Notes under the pieces: model-generated
The model's input: only the letters and a program-made list of their open reading frames with translations
What the model was told of the DNA's origin: nothing
The model's database searches: none
Source of the DNA: Chloranthus sessilifolius
Taxonomy: Eukaryota > Streptophyta > Magnoliopsida > Chloranthales > Chloranthaceae
Direction of reading: 5' to 3'
DNA: 64,000 nt
Assembly (NCBI GenBank): GCA_021018995.1
Contig: CM037588.1
Location: 94,338,765-94,402,764, forward strand
Program-made: the position numbers and the translations under genes
Shown: positions 12,330-23,357 of the stretch, in pieces
Position numbering within the stretch: the first letter of the stretch is position 1
Layout of the letters: each line of letters begins with the position of its first letter

Positions 12330-12960
12330 AAGCCTCGCGCAGTTGATAAAGCTCCAAAGGATTCAGGAATTTAGGCTTCGCACAGTCCTCACGAATTCCC
12401 AAGACTTCACAACAACTTCTCGCGCAGTTGAGTGACAGACTAGCTTCAGAATCCTGCCTTGCGCAACTGTCACGCATTAGCCGCGGGATGCAAATGTCAA
12501 GAGAAACTGTCGCGCAGTTCTGAAAAGCCTCAAAGCTATCGCGAGGATCCTCGCGAAGATCTATCAAGAAATGGACTCTCGCACAGCTCAGAAACTATTA
12601 AAGCCTCGCAAGGATCCTCGTGAAGTTCCAGTAAGAAGTGAACTTCTCACGCAGTTCTTGTGCTGTTCAGGAAGAAAGTAGCCTTGCAAAGCCAGAGTTA
12701 GCCCCGTGAAGATCTATTGTGAAATGGAATGCTCGCGTAGTTCCCACGCTATTCACAAGTAGCAATCCAACTGCGTGAAGCTCAATCCAGCGAGAGCTTA
12801 ACTACCTACCTCGCAACTGCTCAAAGCATCAAGAAGCTGCAACCCCGCGACGTCTAAAGTTTTAATGCAAACTTAACCACGTGAAGAACATAGCTACTAC
12901 GCGACGAGTCTGGGAAACGATGGCTACCTAGCAAAGCTCTGAACTTTAACCTTCCATCGC
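12330..12960 (+). repeat. Cluster of CGCGCAGTT / GCGAAG words in F
   Basis: Variants of ctcgcgcagttg and its partners (gcgaagatct, tcgcgaggatcc, cgtgaagttcc) recur about every 30-60 bp. One site, TCGCGAGGATCCTCGCGA at 12539-12556, is a perfect 18-bp palindrome. The cluster lies 170-800 bp upstream of the TATA box. Confidence 0.8.
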
Positions 12961-13130
12961 TTCAGCAGAGGACTTTTTGGGAATTTTCAAGGATTAGGGC
13001 ATGCACTCCCATGCTCAAATCTCTATGCACGCACCCTGAGGCATCCAAGGATCATTAATAGGCCATGTGGCATCGCTAAAATTAGGGTTTCCTAACCCTA
13101 ATGTGCCGCCACACCACTGCTATATAAACT

Positions 13131-13140
13131 TAAACTTGGT
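13131..13140 (+). promoter_or_regulatory. TATA box of LTR-like element F
   Basis: TATATAAACT lies about 990 bp from the left end of F, after a TTAGGGTTTCCTAACCCTAA stretch. The matching site in F' is TATATAAG at 51600-51607. Confidence 0.6.
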
Positions 13141-14545
13141 TTAGGTTTAAAGGGGGGCCAGACTTTATCACTAATAGGAGATCTGAGACCATTTTCTTTT
13201 CTGTTCTTTTGTAGTTGTAAGTAGTTTTCTTTTTTCATTTTCTTTCTCTCCATGGCCTAGCACTTGCTGGCCATGCCTGTGTATGTTTATTGAGATTAGA
13301 TTAATGGAATTTGTGATTGGGTGTTGTACTTTTATGGGATTCGTGTGTTTGTGAGTTGCTCTGTGCAAGGCTGTTGCCTTGTGATCCGCCATTGCTTTGG
13401 CTGTGATTCAAAGCAATGGAGGACTGATTCTAAGGATCCATTCAGATCCAAGTGACCTGTGTGTTTGGGCTATCATGGTCCGATACAGCCTTAGCCCCAC
13501 CTCAGGACCCACTAGATCTGAAATCCCCATGGGAGTCTGAGCTGGTAGCCTTGTGACCATGGTGGTGGCAGCAATATTACTATTCTATTTTGGACTCTAT
13601 GAGGAGGATAGCCTTTGGGATAGTCTGTGACCATTCAAGTGGACAGGCTATAGCCTTAGGGTGAAGCCAATCCGTAGGATCCAAGATGGATTCTTCTTCT
13701 CTGCACATGTGCTTGTAGCCTTGTGGGAGATTGTACAGAGGCAGACTCCCTTATATTTGTATAGACCCGCCATCAGATGTTAGATCTGATCTGGTTATGG
13801 AGATTGTAGGCTTGTGACTGGACCATTGTAGTCCCACTCAAGCAATGGACAGCTAGATCAAAGGTTGTACTCAATCCCTTGCTGGTTCTATGTGTCTGGG
13901 CTAACATGGTCCTATACAGCCCTAGCTTTAGAGGTTGAGGTTCCCTATGGATTCTTGAGCTTGTAGCCTGGATGAAGTAGTGCCTACAATGGTTAACTTG
14001 TTTTGACCCATCTTTGGATTGTGGTTCCCCTATGGGATAGTCTGTGACCATTTGAGTGGACAGGTTATAGCCTTAAGGGATTGGATCATGGCACAGAGAT
14101 GGGTTGGATTCTTTCTCCTCAGTGGTGATAATGTAGCCATTGGACAGGATTTCTATAACATCAGATCTGAATCTGAGTTACAAAACTCCTCTGATCTAGA
14201 CCCAATAGTATACTTCTCACCCTTTTATATTTATTTTCCCACACTCCATCCATCTTCTTAACCCTTTATGTAGTTAATTCATTAGGCTACCTTAGGATAT
14301 TTAGAATAAGTGACCCTAAACTCCCTTCCTTTTAGGACTGCTAGATCTGTAGTCAGATCTAGAGGGACTACTAGAGATGGCTCCCTTGGAGCCGTAGATC
14401 ACTTTTCCCTGTGGGACAAACTCTTACTTATTAAAACTTGCTACAAATGGACCCTGTATCTTGCAGGTCTAGGATTTCTCAGTTGTGCTAATCCCATCCC
14501 CTGTTTTACTTTGATTTTAAATTGCTTTTACCACCAACAAATAAA

Positions 14546-15420
14546 GTAAGCACACTGGGGTCGCAACAATGGCGTGCGGTGGGGGTGGCAAGTCGACTTC
14601 CCTTTTTCTCGTGTTCCCCTCGAGTAGTTGTGCATGCTTGAAATCTTTATTCCGGGGGAAAGGGGGAGGTGGATAGTTGGTTCCTGACTTGAGAATAGGG
14701 TAGGTCGGTTGCTGGTCGAACCTAGCGTGACTCGACGTCGGTGCATTTGTGAAGCGAGTGAAGTTAGGGGTTAGAGTGCGTGTCCGTATGGAACTACTCC
14801 AAGGTGGGAGGTATTGTGTGTGATCCTCTTCCTCTAAGAAAGTGAAGACCAATGCCTTGCATAGATTTAGGTATTCTTTTCGTAAATTTGCTCTTCATCT
14901 GACGGATACTCAGTTCTGGCTTCACTCTCTTGGTTGGGAGTCATGTGGGTGACACTGTCTACCCGTGTGATAGTTGGAACGACAGTTTGAAGAGCATAGT
15001 CTCCATACTCAGATCCAAAGTCGGGTGAAGGGAGTGGTAACACTGGTGATTCAGGATTTGGCAGGGTCATGGCTCTAGTGGGGAATGATGGAGGAATGAC
15101 CTCCTTGCCCTGAAGGAATGGACTCGTATTTGAGTAAACTCTGGATATGGAGGCGGGCTCGGCGGGGCGATCTGTGTGATCAAGGTAGGGGGATGTAAGG
15201 AGGGAGGAGTTCCCATAAGGGTAGTAACATTGTCGGAGGGTAGGATACGAGTGATTAATGCCGAAGGTCAAAAATGGGATTGATTGGGGAGATCTACAGT
15301 AGTGACCTGGGCCGGTGTCCCTTCGTTGTGGTTGGGCATGGGGTTATTTATGATCCCTAAATTCTGTTGGGGTTAATTGTTATTAGGGTTAAGGCTCCTA
15401 AGCGCTTCCCAATCAATTTG
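14546..15420 (-). pseudogene. Element A Pro/Ser-rich region downstream of gag
   Basis: Two minus-strand open stretches (15271-14867, 134 codons, and 14852-14546) are rich in Pro, Ser, Thr and Tyr. No domain is recognised. By position this is the linker between gag and protease, continuing across F to the 'PPPIPVSQPPQPPARR' stretch at about 12130-12085. B and C have a similar proline-rich linker at the same place. Confidence 0.55.
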
Positions 15421-17029
15421 ATTCTGGTCGTTCATGTCATAGATCACGTCCCTGAGAACCCAACAGTCCTCTAGGTTGTGTCCCGTGTACCGATGGAAAG
15501 AACAATATTTACCATAATCTAGATTTGCAGGCCATGGCCTAGGCTTTTCTTGTAGGGTCCCCTAGTTGGGTTAAAGTTCTGAGGTGGAGGTATGTTGTTA
15601 TAATTCGACGCATGGGCCGGTCGATTTTGTGCTGTGTTTTGGGCCTGATAAGCGTTGGGGTACTGGTTTCTATTTTGATATTGGTCTTGGTTCTAGTTTT
15701 GGCCCTGGTTCTGGTTTGCATACCTTTGTTGATTAGCGCCCTGATTTTGACTAGCGTATCATTGTTGGGTTTGGTTCTGCCCGAAGTTGCGCAGTGGGAA
15801 GTTCCCATTATTCAAATTTTGCCCTTGATTGACAACCATATTAACTTGTTCGATTCCTGAGGCTTTCTTATGATTTTTCAATTTCGACTGGTTGGAGTAA
15901 CCCACCTTTGACGTGACTATGGATAATGTAAGGTCTCCGCCCTTGATGTGTCGCATTAGTTGGGATGCCCGAGAGTGAAGTGCAATGAAGTCGGGAAAAT
16001 CACTGATGACTAGGGCGCTCCTTAGTGGTTCCTTAGTATTATCAATGATGATGTCAATTGAATCTTTCTCTTTCATTGAAGTACCAATTCTAGCAGCAAG
16101 CTTTCGCTATCTAGCGACGAAGTCGGTGAATTCTTCATCTGGTCCTTGCTTGGCCGCCATCAGGTAGCTAAGGCTAACGGTCTCTTGAATCAAGTGTTTG
16201 TATTGGTCTAGGAATTGACCGACTAGCTCATCAAAAGTCTCTATCTTATAAAGTGGGAGCTCCGCGAACCAGTCTAGAGCTTCTCCTTCTAATGAATGCT
16301 GAAAGTAGTGAATGAGAAGTCCTTGCATATAGGTCGGCAATCATTACAAAAGAGGGCCAAGTGATGGTTCGGATTTTCGGTGCCATTGTATTTAGTAAAT
16401 TTTGGCGGTTTAAATCCTATGGGTAGGTCAAATTCAATGTCTCAATAAAATTTATCGAATCCGAACGAGCGACCTGGGCATTCCCTCTTAGCCATGTATT
16501 CATTGAGCATTTTTGGGAGGTCTTTGATCTTTATAGTGTTGTCTTTGGGAGTGATGTATGAGATACCTTTGTCTGACAAACTGTCATTAAAGAACATGTG
16601 AGTGTGTTGCTTCAATGGCATAGCCCGGGCTGACACCGTGCTTGGGGTAGAAGGTGGTCTCTCTTGTCGCTCCTGCTCTCCCAAATTTTATTGTCTCTTA
16701 ATGGTTTCATATGCAACAGCCAATCCTCGAAGCAACTCTTCGGAATCATCGCCTCCTCTTTGTATTCTTTGGATGCTAAGTTCTACGATTTGTTGAGTGG
16801 TGAGATTTTGTCCAGAGCTATTATTTCTGTCGTTATGGCTATTACCAGTGTGTGGTGTAGAAAAGGGGTTCTCTTGTTCACCAGCCATATTGACTTCAGG
16901 TTGTCGTGGGCTAAAAGTATAAGGTGGTTCTTTCTCGTATGTAGGTTTGTTATGAAGTCCCCACAACGGAGGGTCTCTTAAACTTACTCTACGTATGCAA
17001 GACATTTCGAGTCTTTGGCGATGACTCAT
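15420..17029 (-). pseudogene. Element A gag
   Basis: Structural protein that packages element RNA. It starts at an ATG at 17029 with 113 open codons, continues in another frame (16684-16442), then a capsid core (EGEALDWFAELPLYKIETFDEL, about 16290-16220; EEFTDFVAR to 16107; SRASQLMRHIKGG near 15950). A Gln/Asn-rich tail (about 15860-15590) and a CCHC-like 'YCSFHRYTGHNLEDC' (about 15510-15465) end it. A TGA at 16442-16444 falls where element E also has TGA. Other stops (for example TAG for the Trp seen in E after 'VAR') show decay. The homologous gag of E at 22267 supports the start. Confidence 0.85.
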
Positions 17030-17289
17030 ATAAAAAGAATCTAAATGACATGACGGGAAAGAAAATAGGGAAGTAAAATGAAACTAACTATCTAAAGAAA
17101 AAGAAGGCGTTTACAAAAGTGTCCCATCGCGATCACCAGTCTGTTGGTGTGCGCTTTTTCTGGGCTCCTCTTGGTTCTCGTTGAATAAGTGGCTTCCAAT
17201 TCCGTCTTGTTGGACTCTAGCAATGAGGTGTATGTGATAAGGTGGGGATAAATAACAATAGGAGGAATTTCCTAGGATGATTCCTAGTT

Positions 17290-17480
17290 GATCTGTGATC
17301 GCCAGCTGTAGATATTTATCGACACTGCAACACGTCAATGATCACGCGTTTAAGCGGGTGTGGGTTACTTCTATACTGAATCATCCGCCTACAAACGTCA
17401 GCAGCAGTGTCCTCTTTTAATCAGATAGTTTCAGCTTTTTTTTTAGTTTCCCTTGTTGCGGTTATGGTCAATTTAGATCC
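17290..17480 (-). other. Element A PBS remnant and 5' LTR fragment
   Basis: Minus-strand sequence reads ...ATATCTACA, then GCTGGCGATCACAGATC. The TACA end followed by TGGCGA recalls the LTR end and the tRNA-Arg-type PBS of Tat elements (TGGCGACTCTGCTGGGGA), but only the first six PBS bases fit. The LTR fragment starts at 17307 and loses recognisable identity near 17480, where element E's repeat block begins. Confidence 0.4.
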
Positions 17481-19471
17481 TCTTTTTTTGTTGTTAATTA
17501 TGATTAGGTGAGCTTATTATGATGGGTTATTTTAGTGTCTTGATGCTATCAGGAGTCCAATCATTTTTAGTTTCTCGGAATCATTAGGAGTCCAATTAAT
17601 ATTGAAGTCCTGATACTACTAAGAGTCCAATCAGTTCCAGTCTCCTACTGGTACTAGGAATGCATGCATATCAGTTCCAATAATTTTCCAATTAAATAAA
17701 AGAATCCAATTATATTGCAATTCTAGATAAAATGGGTATGCTAATTTTATTGTAATTCTAGATAAGCAGATGTATCAATTGTATGACAATCACAACTAAA
17801 GCATTTAAGGTCATCTTACTAGCATTCTAATTTGAAGAAAACAAAGATTAATCTTTTTTAGATTTTTGATTGAAGCAATAAATTAATTTACTAAAATAGA
17901 AATAAATGATCGAGGCAACAAAATTAACTCTTTTTTTTAGAATCATAATCTACGGATCAGTTATGGTAAAAATCTAACAAATAATGAACGAATTAACTTT
18001 CCTAAATTCTGATTAAGATAATAAATTGACCGAACTAAAAGACTAAATTGAATCAAAGCAAATAATGATATGAAGGCATATTTGATGCAATTAGCCAATT
18101 ATATTGAAATAGAAAAAAACTACCTATAATTAACTAGTTAACCCTAAACTATCTAAAAAAAGGGGGGTTGGGCCCGCTATCCTAAGGAGGATTGGCCTCA
18201 TTCCTGAGTACCCTCTGTAAGCTCCCGTGGGCAAATCGGATGGCTGAGATAAAAGATAGGTCGATAGTTAAATAATAAAAGGGGAATTTTTAGAATTGAA
18301 TTCGAAATTATAATAAGAAATTAGATTGAGAAACTAAAGTTATGAACTGAAATTTATATTTTTTTAGATTTTTGACGGTATGAAAATATAGAATTAAATT
18401 GTAAATTACAATTTTAGGACTGAATTCGGGTCTGAAATCAGAAAAATTAGGCCGTATGATTAAGAACTGGTTCTGAACTCTGAGAGTCAAAACCAGAAAT
18501 TAATGATAAGACTGTAGATTAAGATTTTAGAGTAAAATCAGAGCATAAGGTCAGTATATCGAACCGCCAGATTAAGGACCGGCTCTAGAAACAGAGAACT
18601 AGAACCGGATATAGAGAATTTCAGTTCGAAGAAGGTATACGGTGAGGAATCATCAAAGATTCAAGGGTTTGAATCTCGACGTCATGACTAATTTGCTCTA
18701 TGGGCTTGTCCTCAGAGTTCTCTGGTTTCGAAGTCCCAAAAAAAGTTCTGTTCTCTCTCTCAAAATTGCGAGCCTCTCGTGTTGTGTGTGTCGAATTGAA
18801 AAAAAAATCTTTTATAGGTTTTCCTTCAATTACGTGCCTGTTTTAGGGCGTTTAATTGAATTACGTGCCATTTTTATGGCGCTTAATCACTTTGAGTCGG
18901 TCACTGACTCAGTGAGCGACCGGCTGAATTACTCAGCGGGTTTCCTATTCCAAACGAAATTAGAACTAATTACGCGCGTGTTGGGACGTGCGTAATCCTA
19001 TTATGCGCTTAATTGAGGAAACGTAGGAGTCAAGAGTAGGAGACTAGGTCGGGCGTAGGCCAATTGCGCGCTTGTGCTGTAACGCTTAATCCAATCGCAC
19101 GTCTGTTTCAAGGCGTGTAATCGAGTCTCGAAACGGTCTGTGAAAGGAAGTTTGGTCTGAAAGGGGACTGATCGCGCCCTTGTGGTTCTGCGCATGATCG
19201 AATTATACGTGGGTTTTCAGGTGCTTAATTCAGGGTTGTCCAGGTGTGGTCTCAAGAATGGAATGCAGGACTATTATTTTAGTCTGCATCCCGACTAAAT
19301 ACTATTGCTTAGTATATATCCTCCCTATGTTGAGATCTGAGCCACAAAGCTATTATTTCAGTTTGTGTTCAACCATGTACAGTTGCATGGTCCCATGTCT
19401 AGGGTTAAAAAGGTCAAGGGCTGACCAAACAAATTCTTGTACTCCGAGAGGGCGAAATGAGGGTGTCTACA
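17480..19471 (+). repeat. Element E LTR-like unit, first copy
   Basis: Ends in GAGGGTGTCTACA at 19471, the usual terminus of Tat-type LTRs. Its part from about 18130 is closely similar to 19955-21715: both contain 'ctaaggaggattggcct', a 'gggcaaatcgg.tggctgaga' segment, the antisense 'gaactagaacc' region, and a segment with 'tcactga.tcagtgagcgacc'. The first 600 bp are AT-rich with 'aggagtccaat' repeats. It carries one copy of the CTATTGTTTCAG segment where the second unit carries two. Confidence 0.7.
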
Positions 19472-19489
19472 AGCATGTATACTAGTTGT

Positions 19490-19955
19490 ATCGAAATTCT
19501 AATTGAAACAAATATAACAGTCCTACCAGAATTGTAATTGAAATAGAAGACTGATTTTACTAAAACTCTAATTAAAGTAAATATACTAATTTTATTAAAA
19601 TTCTAATTAAAGCACATAAACTAATTTTGCTAAAATTCTGATTAAGGCAATGAATTAACTATACTAAATTTTAATTAAAATAAAGGAACTCATTTGACTA
19701 GAATTATGACTAGAGTAATAAATTAATGATATTAAGATTCTAATTAAAATAAAAGGACTGATTCTTGATACTGAGGTCTAATAAAGCGAGGAATTAACTA
19801 TGCGAGAATTATCTAATTAAAATAAAGGAACTAATTTTATTGGAACTCTAATCGAAGCAATTATTCTAAGGATTTAATTAAAATAAAGCATGTAAATTGA
19901 CTATACTAAAATTCTAAGAAGAAATTATGGAACTGATATTATAACCCTAATTAAA
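19490..19955 (+). repeat. AT-rich degenerate tandem repeats
   Basis: About ten imperfect copies of a motif near 'ctaattttactaaaattctaattaaag'. No coding potential. Confidence 0.75.
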
Positions 19956-21159
19956 GCAACTAAGTAACTCTAAAAAAAAGGGGTTTTGGGACCGCTATGC
20001 TAAGGAGGATTGGCCTCGTTCCCGAGTGTCCTCCATAACTTTCCTTGGGCAAATCGGGTGGCTGAGATTGAAGATAAATTAGATTTAGGATTATAAAATA
20101 GTATTTTTAGATTTTTCAGAGTCGATTTCGGAGTAATAATTATGAATTAAATTAAGAAACTAGAATTATGGAAACTAAAATTAATATTTAGAATTTTTGG
20201 AGGTATTAAACTAAGAAATTAAAATTTTAAATTTAAATTTCTAGGACTGAATTCGGGTCCAAAATCAGAAAATCATACTGTATGATTAAAGACTGGTTCT
20301 AGGATCCGAGGACTAGAACCAGAAATTAATGATAGGACTAAAATTTGAGATTTTAGAATGGAATTAAAGCCTAGGGTCGATAAATTAGACCGTCGGATTA
20401 AGGACTGGTTTTAAATTCGGAGAACTAGAACCAGATATAGAGAATTTGCGGTCTAAAAAAAAGGGTGCTACGGTCTCGAACTGAAAATTAAAACCTATAA
20501 TTAAAACTAAGAGAAATATCCTAAGTCTAAAACTAAGAATTTTACCTAGGACCAGGGCTACGGAGAGAAACCTCAAAGATTCTACGCTTGAATTTTGAGA
20601 TTATGATTAGGTTGCTCAATGTGCTCATTCTCAGAGTTCTCTGGTTTTGAAATCCTAAAAAAGTCTGTTCTCTCTCGAAAATTGCCCAGCCTCCCCTGGG
20701 CAAATTAAGAAAAAAAATTTTAAAGGCTTTTTTCTAATTAAACGCCCTATTTCAGGCATTTAATCAATAGTGCTTAATCGCTTTGAGTCGCTCACTGAGT
20801 CAGTGAGCGACCGACTGATTTGCTCAGTGAGTTTCCTAGTCCTAACTGCGTTAGAACTAATTGTGCGCCCATTGTGAGGTACGTAATCCAATTAAACATT
20901 CCTTCCGAAGCGCTTAATCGAGGAAACTTAGGGATCAAGGACGATGAGGCTAGGCCGGGCGTAGGCCAATTGTGCGTCAGTGTGGCACTCAATCCGATCG
21001 CGCGTCTGGTGTTAGACACGTGATCAAGTCTCGAGTTGGTTTGGGGAAAGGAAGTCTGGTCTGAGAAGGGACTGATTGCGCGCTTGCTATTTGGCGTGCA
21101 ATTCAATTGAGCGCTTGGTTTTAGGAGATTAATTCGGGGTTGTCCGGGTCCGGGTGGGG

Positions 21160-21665
21160 TTTGAAATGCCAGGCTATTGTTTCAGCTTGCATTTCGACTA
21201 TATACTATTGTTTCAGTATATAGTCTCCCTACGTTGGGATTTGAGCCACAGAGCTATTGTTTCAACCTGTGTTCAGCCATGTACTATTGTTTCAGTGTAT
21301 GGTTCCCACGTTAGAGGTATGGGGCCTGAGCCATAGAGCTATTATTTCAGCTTGTGTTCAACCATATACTATTGTTTTAGCATATGGTCCCAATATGAGG
21401 GCAAAAGGGGTCTAAAATGCAAGACTATTGTTTCAGTCTGCATTCTGACTATGTACTATTGTTTCAGTATAGTCTCCCTACGTCGGGATCTGAGCCATAG
21501 AGATATTGTTTCAGCCTATGTTTAGCCATGTACTATTGTTTTAGTGCATGGTTCCCACATCGGGGGTATGGGGCCTGAGCCACAGAACTATTGTTTCAGC
21601 CTGTGTACAACCATATGCTATTATTTCAGCATATGGTCCCATATCCGGGTTATGAGGTCAAAGGT
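21160..21665 (+). repeat. Two ~250-bp repeats built on CTATTGTTTCAG
   Basis: The dodecamer ctattgtttcag, with small variants, occurs about fourteen times, every 30-45 bp. The whole block repeats twice (21160-21410, 21410-21665). A shorter, diverged single version is at 19250-19410 in the first unit. Confidence 0.85.
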
Positions 21666-21715
21666 TGACCGAACAAATTTGTATATTTCGAGAGGGTAAA
21701 ATGGGGGTGTCTACA

Positions 21716-22266
21716 GCAACAACCCAGGTACACTCTATTTAGAATTCGTTTCAATATTGACAACTCATTTCTGCAGGTGTGCGTAAAATTTTCCCTTTTA
21801 TTATTCTATCGCTCTTCGCCAACAATCTCAAACAGAGTTCATTCTGGACCAAATTGGGCCACTTATTCTAGGACTCGAAAGGGACCTAAAAAAATGCGTA
21901 CCAACAGACTAGCGATAGTGATGAGACACTTTTTGCTAGGGTTGCCCCAATTTAGTTAGTTTGCTTTTATTTATTCTTTTGCTTTATTTTTTTTCACTTT
22001 ACACACTTAAACCCGTATAGGGATTCTAGCAACCATTCTCTACTACCCCCTACGAGTACAAGGGCCGGTGTGATCATCTCTTCGGGGATTCGATTCGGGA
22101 AACTTTCTACACTTTGAACCTTCTAGCAAGTCCTAATCAGACGCAGGTTGTACCCACCCACCAAACCCGAAGAACACTTACATACGTGGTGAGAAACCTA
22201 GGAACCCGAAGAGGAAGTAAATATGGTTCCCCTTAGTTCCATAACCCCTAAGAGTTTTTGACAGCG
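21716..22266 (+). other. Element E leader
   Basis: Untranslated stretch between the LTR end and the first gag ATG. The bases after the LTR (gcaacaacccagg) do not match a primer-binding site I recognise. No gene is seen in it. Confidence 0.5.
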
Positions 22267-23357
22267 CATGAACATTTTTCAAAAACTCAAGATGTCTAGA
22301 ATACATAAATTGAATCTCACTAACAAAAATGACCTACCATTATGGGGCTACCATGATAATCCCCTTTATGATGTTAGGCCATCTTACGACTCGACCAAAT
22401 GCCACCCCGAGATTAACATGGCAGGCGATGATCACTAGATTCCTTTTACTCCTCCGGGTACCAGTAATAATAACAAAAGTGGCAATGGCATTAGGCATAA
22501 CTACACTATTGAGCAAATCGTAGATCTCAATGTCCAGGCACTGTCAAAAGGAGGAAAAGAATCCGAGGACTTGCTATGTGCCTTAGCTGCTCTATACCAA
22601 AGTGTCACGGAACAACAGAATATGGAAGAACAAGAACGTCTAAGCCATGAACGTCAACAGGAAGAGTGGTCGCCGACCCCTCCACGCACTACTACACCTC
22701 TATGAGTAACCTAAACTCTCTTCAGTAATAACAATCGAGGATGAATCTTGCACATTCGACAACTATAAAAAAAAACACCACATAAACATAAATGACCTCC
22801 CTCAATTTTTAGACAACTACATGGCTAAGCGAGAGTGCTCTAACCAATCTTGTGCATTCGACAAATTTTGCTGAGACATTGACTTTACCATACCTGTTGG
22901 CTTTAAATGTCCAAAATTCAACAAATACAATGGTATAGGCAATCTGAACAACCACTTGGCCTTATTCTATATCAACTGTTGGCCAATCTGCACTAATCAT
23001 GGCCTCCTCATCCATTGCTTCCAAAGATCCCTAGAAAGAGAAGCCCTTGACTGGTTCGCTACTATACCTTTAGCCAAAATCGAGACATTCGAAGACCTAG
23101 CCGATAGATTCTTAGACTAATACAAACACATGACCTACGAAGAGATCAGTCTTGTTGATTTGATGACCCCAAAATAAGAAGACAAGATTTTGTGACTTTC
23201 GTTAGTCGCTGGAGAAAGATTCTCGCCCGAACAGGAAATCAAATAAAAGAAAGCGATGCGATAAACATTATAATCAACAGTACCCGGGAGCCCCTTCAGA
23301 GTGCTCTCATACTAAGCGACTATCCTAACTTCTCTAGCTTATACTCACGTGCCTCAC
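22267..23357 (+). pseudogene. Element E gag, 5' part
   Basis: Homologous to gag of element A. The N-terminal part reads DLPLWGYHDNP (A: DPPLWGLHNKP), EQIVDLNVQALSKGG and EDLLCALAALY. The capsid core has EREALDWFATIPLAKIETFEDL (about 23038-23103), then ISLVDLMTPK, VSRWRKILAR, and SDYPNFSSLYSRAS just before 23357. Stops include TGA at 22872-22874 (shared with A) and TAA in place of a Gln seen in A. Element D breaks it at the SRAS codons, and it resumes at 46610. Confidence 0.85.

Larger units (their letters stand above)
12142..14539 (+). mobile_element. Insertion F: LTR-like repeat (probable solo LTR)
   Basis: A 2.4-kb block with no long open frame interrupts element A between gag and protease. 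It begins TGAAAAGTACCACTTTTCACC and ends at about ACCACCAACA, in TG...CA style. A TATA box (TATATAAACT, 13131-13140) follows a region dense in CTCGCGCAGTT-type words (about 12330-12960). A second copy of the family (F') starts at 50530, with matching start, word-rich region, TATA box and a 'gaccat..gtgg' to 'gtggacag' segment (13556-13660 against 52078-52170). I could not find a clean target-site duplication, so the ends are approximate and 'solo LTR' is inferred. Confidence 0.65.
5859..17306 (-). mobile_element. Element A: Tat-lineage Ty3/gypsy retrotransposon, degenerate
   Basis: Domain order on the minus strand is gag (17029 to about 15420), Pro/Ser-rich spacer, aspartic protease (about 11930-11380), G-patch (about 11190-11080), Cys-rich and acidic spacer, RT with YVDD at about 8560, native RNase H, archaeal-type RNase H, then integrase ending with a stop at 5859. 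RT before integrase defines Ty3/gypsy, and the second RNase H is typical of the Tat/Ogre lineage. Every domain has stops or frameshifts, so the copy is dead. It is split between gag and protease by insertion F. The 5' LTR probably starts at 17307, but only a fragment precedes element E, and no 3' LTR was seen. Confidence 0.9.
19472..21715 (+). repeat. Element E LTR-like unit, second copy
   Basis: Directly abuts the first unit and ends GGGGGTGTCTACA at 21715. The first 480 bp consist of degenerate repeats of roughly 35-60 bp built on 'aaattctaattaaag'. From 19955 it follows the first unit at high similarity, then has a segment of about 250 bp repeated twice (about 21160-21410 and 21410-21665). 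Element E's leader and gag follow, so this unit is the proper 5' LTR or the right part of one very long LTR. Confidence 0.7.

Noticed and set aside
13171-14051. Short open frames inside insertion F
   Set aside because: No similarity to known proteins, not conserved in F', and lying in LTR-like non-coding sequence.
12120-14550. Target-site duplication for F
   Set aside because: Candidates (ATTAAG against ATAAAG) are imperfect and do not agree with a TG...CA end, so none is claimed.
15612-15860. Plus-strand open frame that looks like a membrane segment (repeated Leu/Val)
   Set aside because: Reverse strand of the Gln/Asn-rich tail of element A gag, so the hydrophobicity is a by-product.
21716-21740. 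Primer-binding site for element E
   Set aside because: gcaacaacccagg does not match a tRNA 3' end that I can name with confidence.
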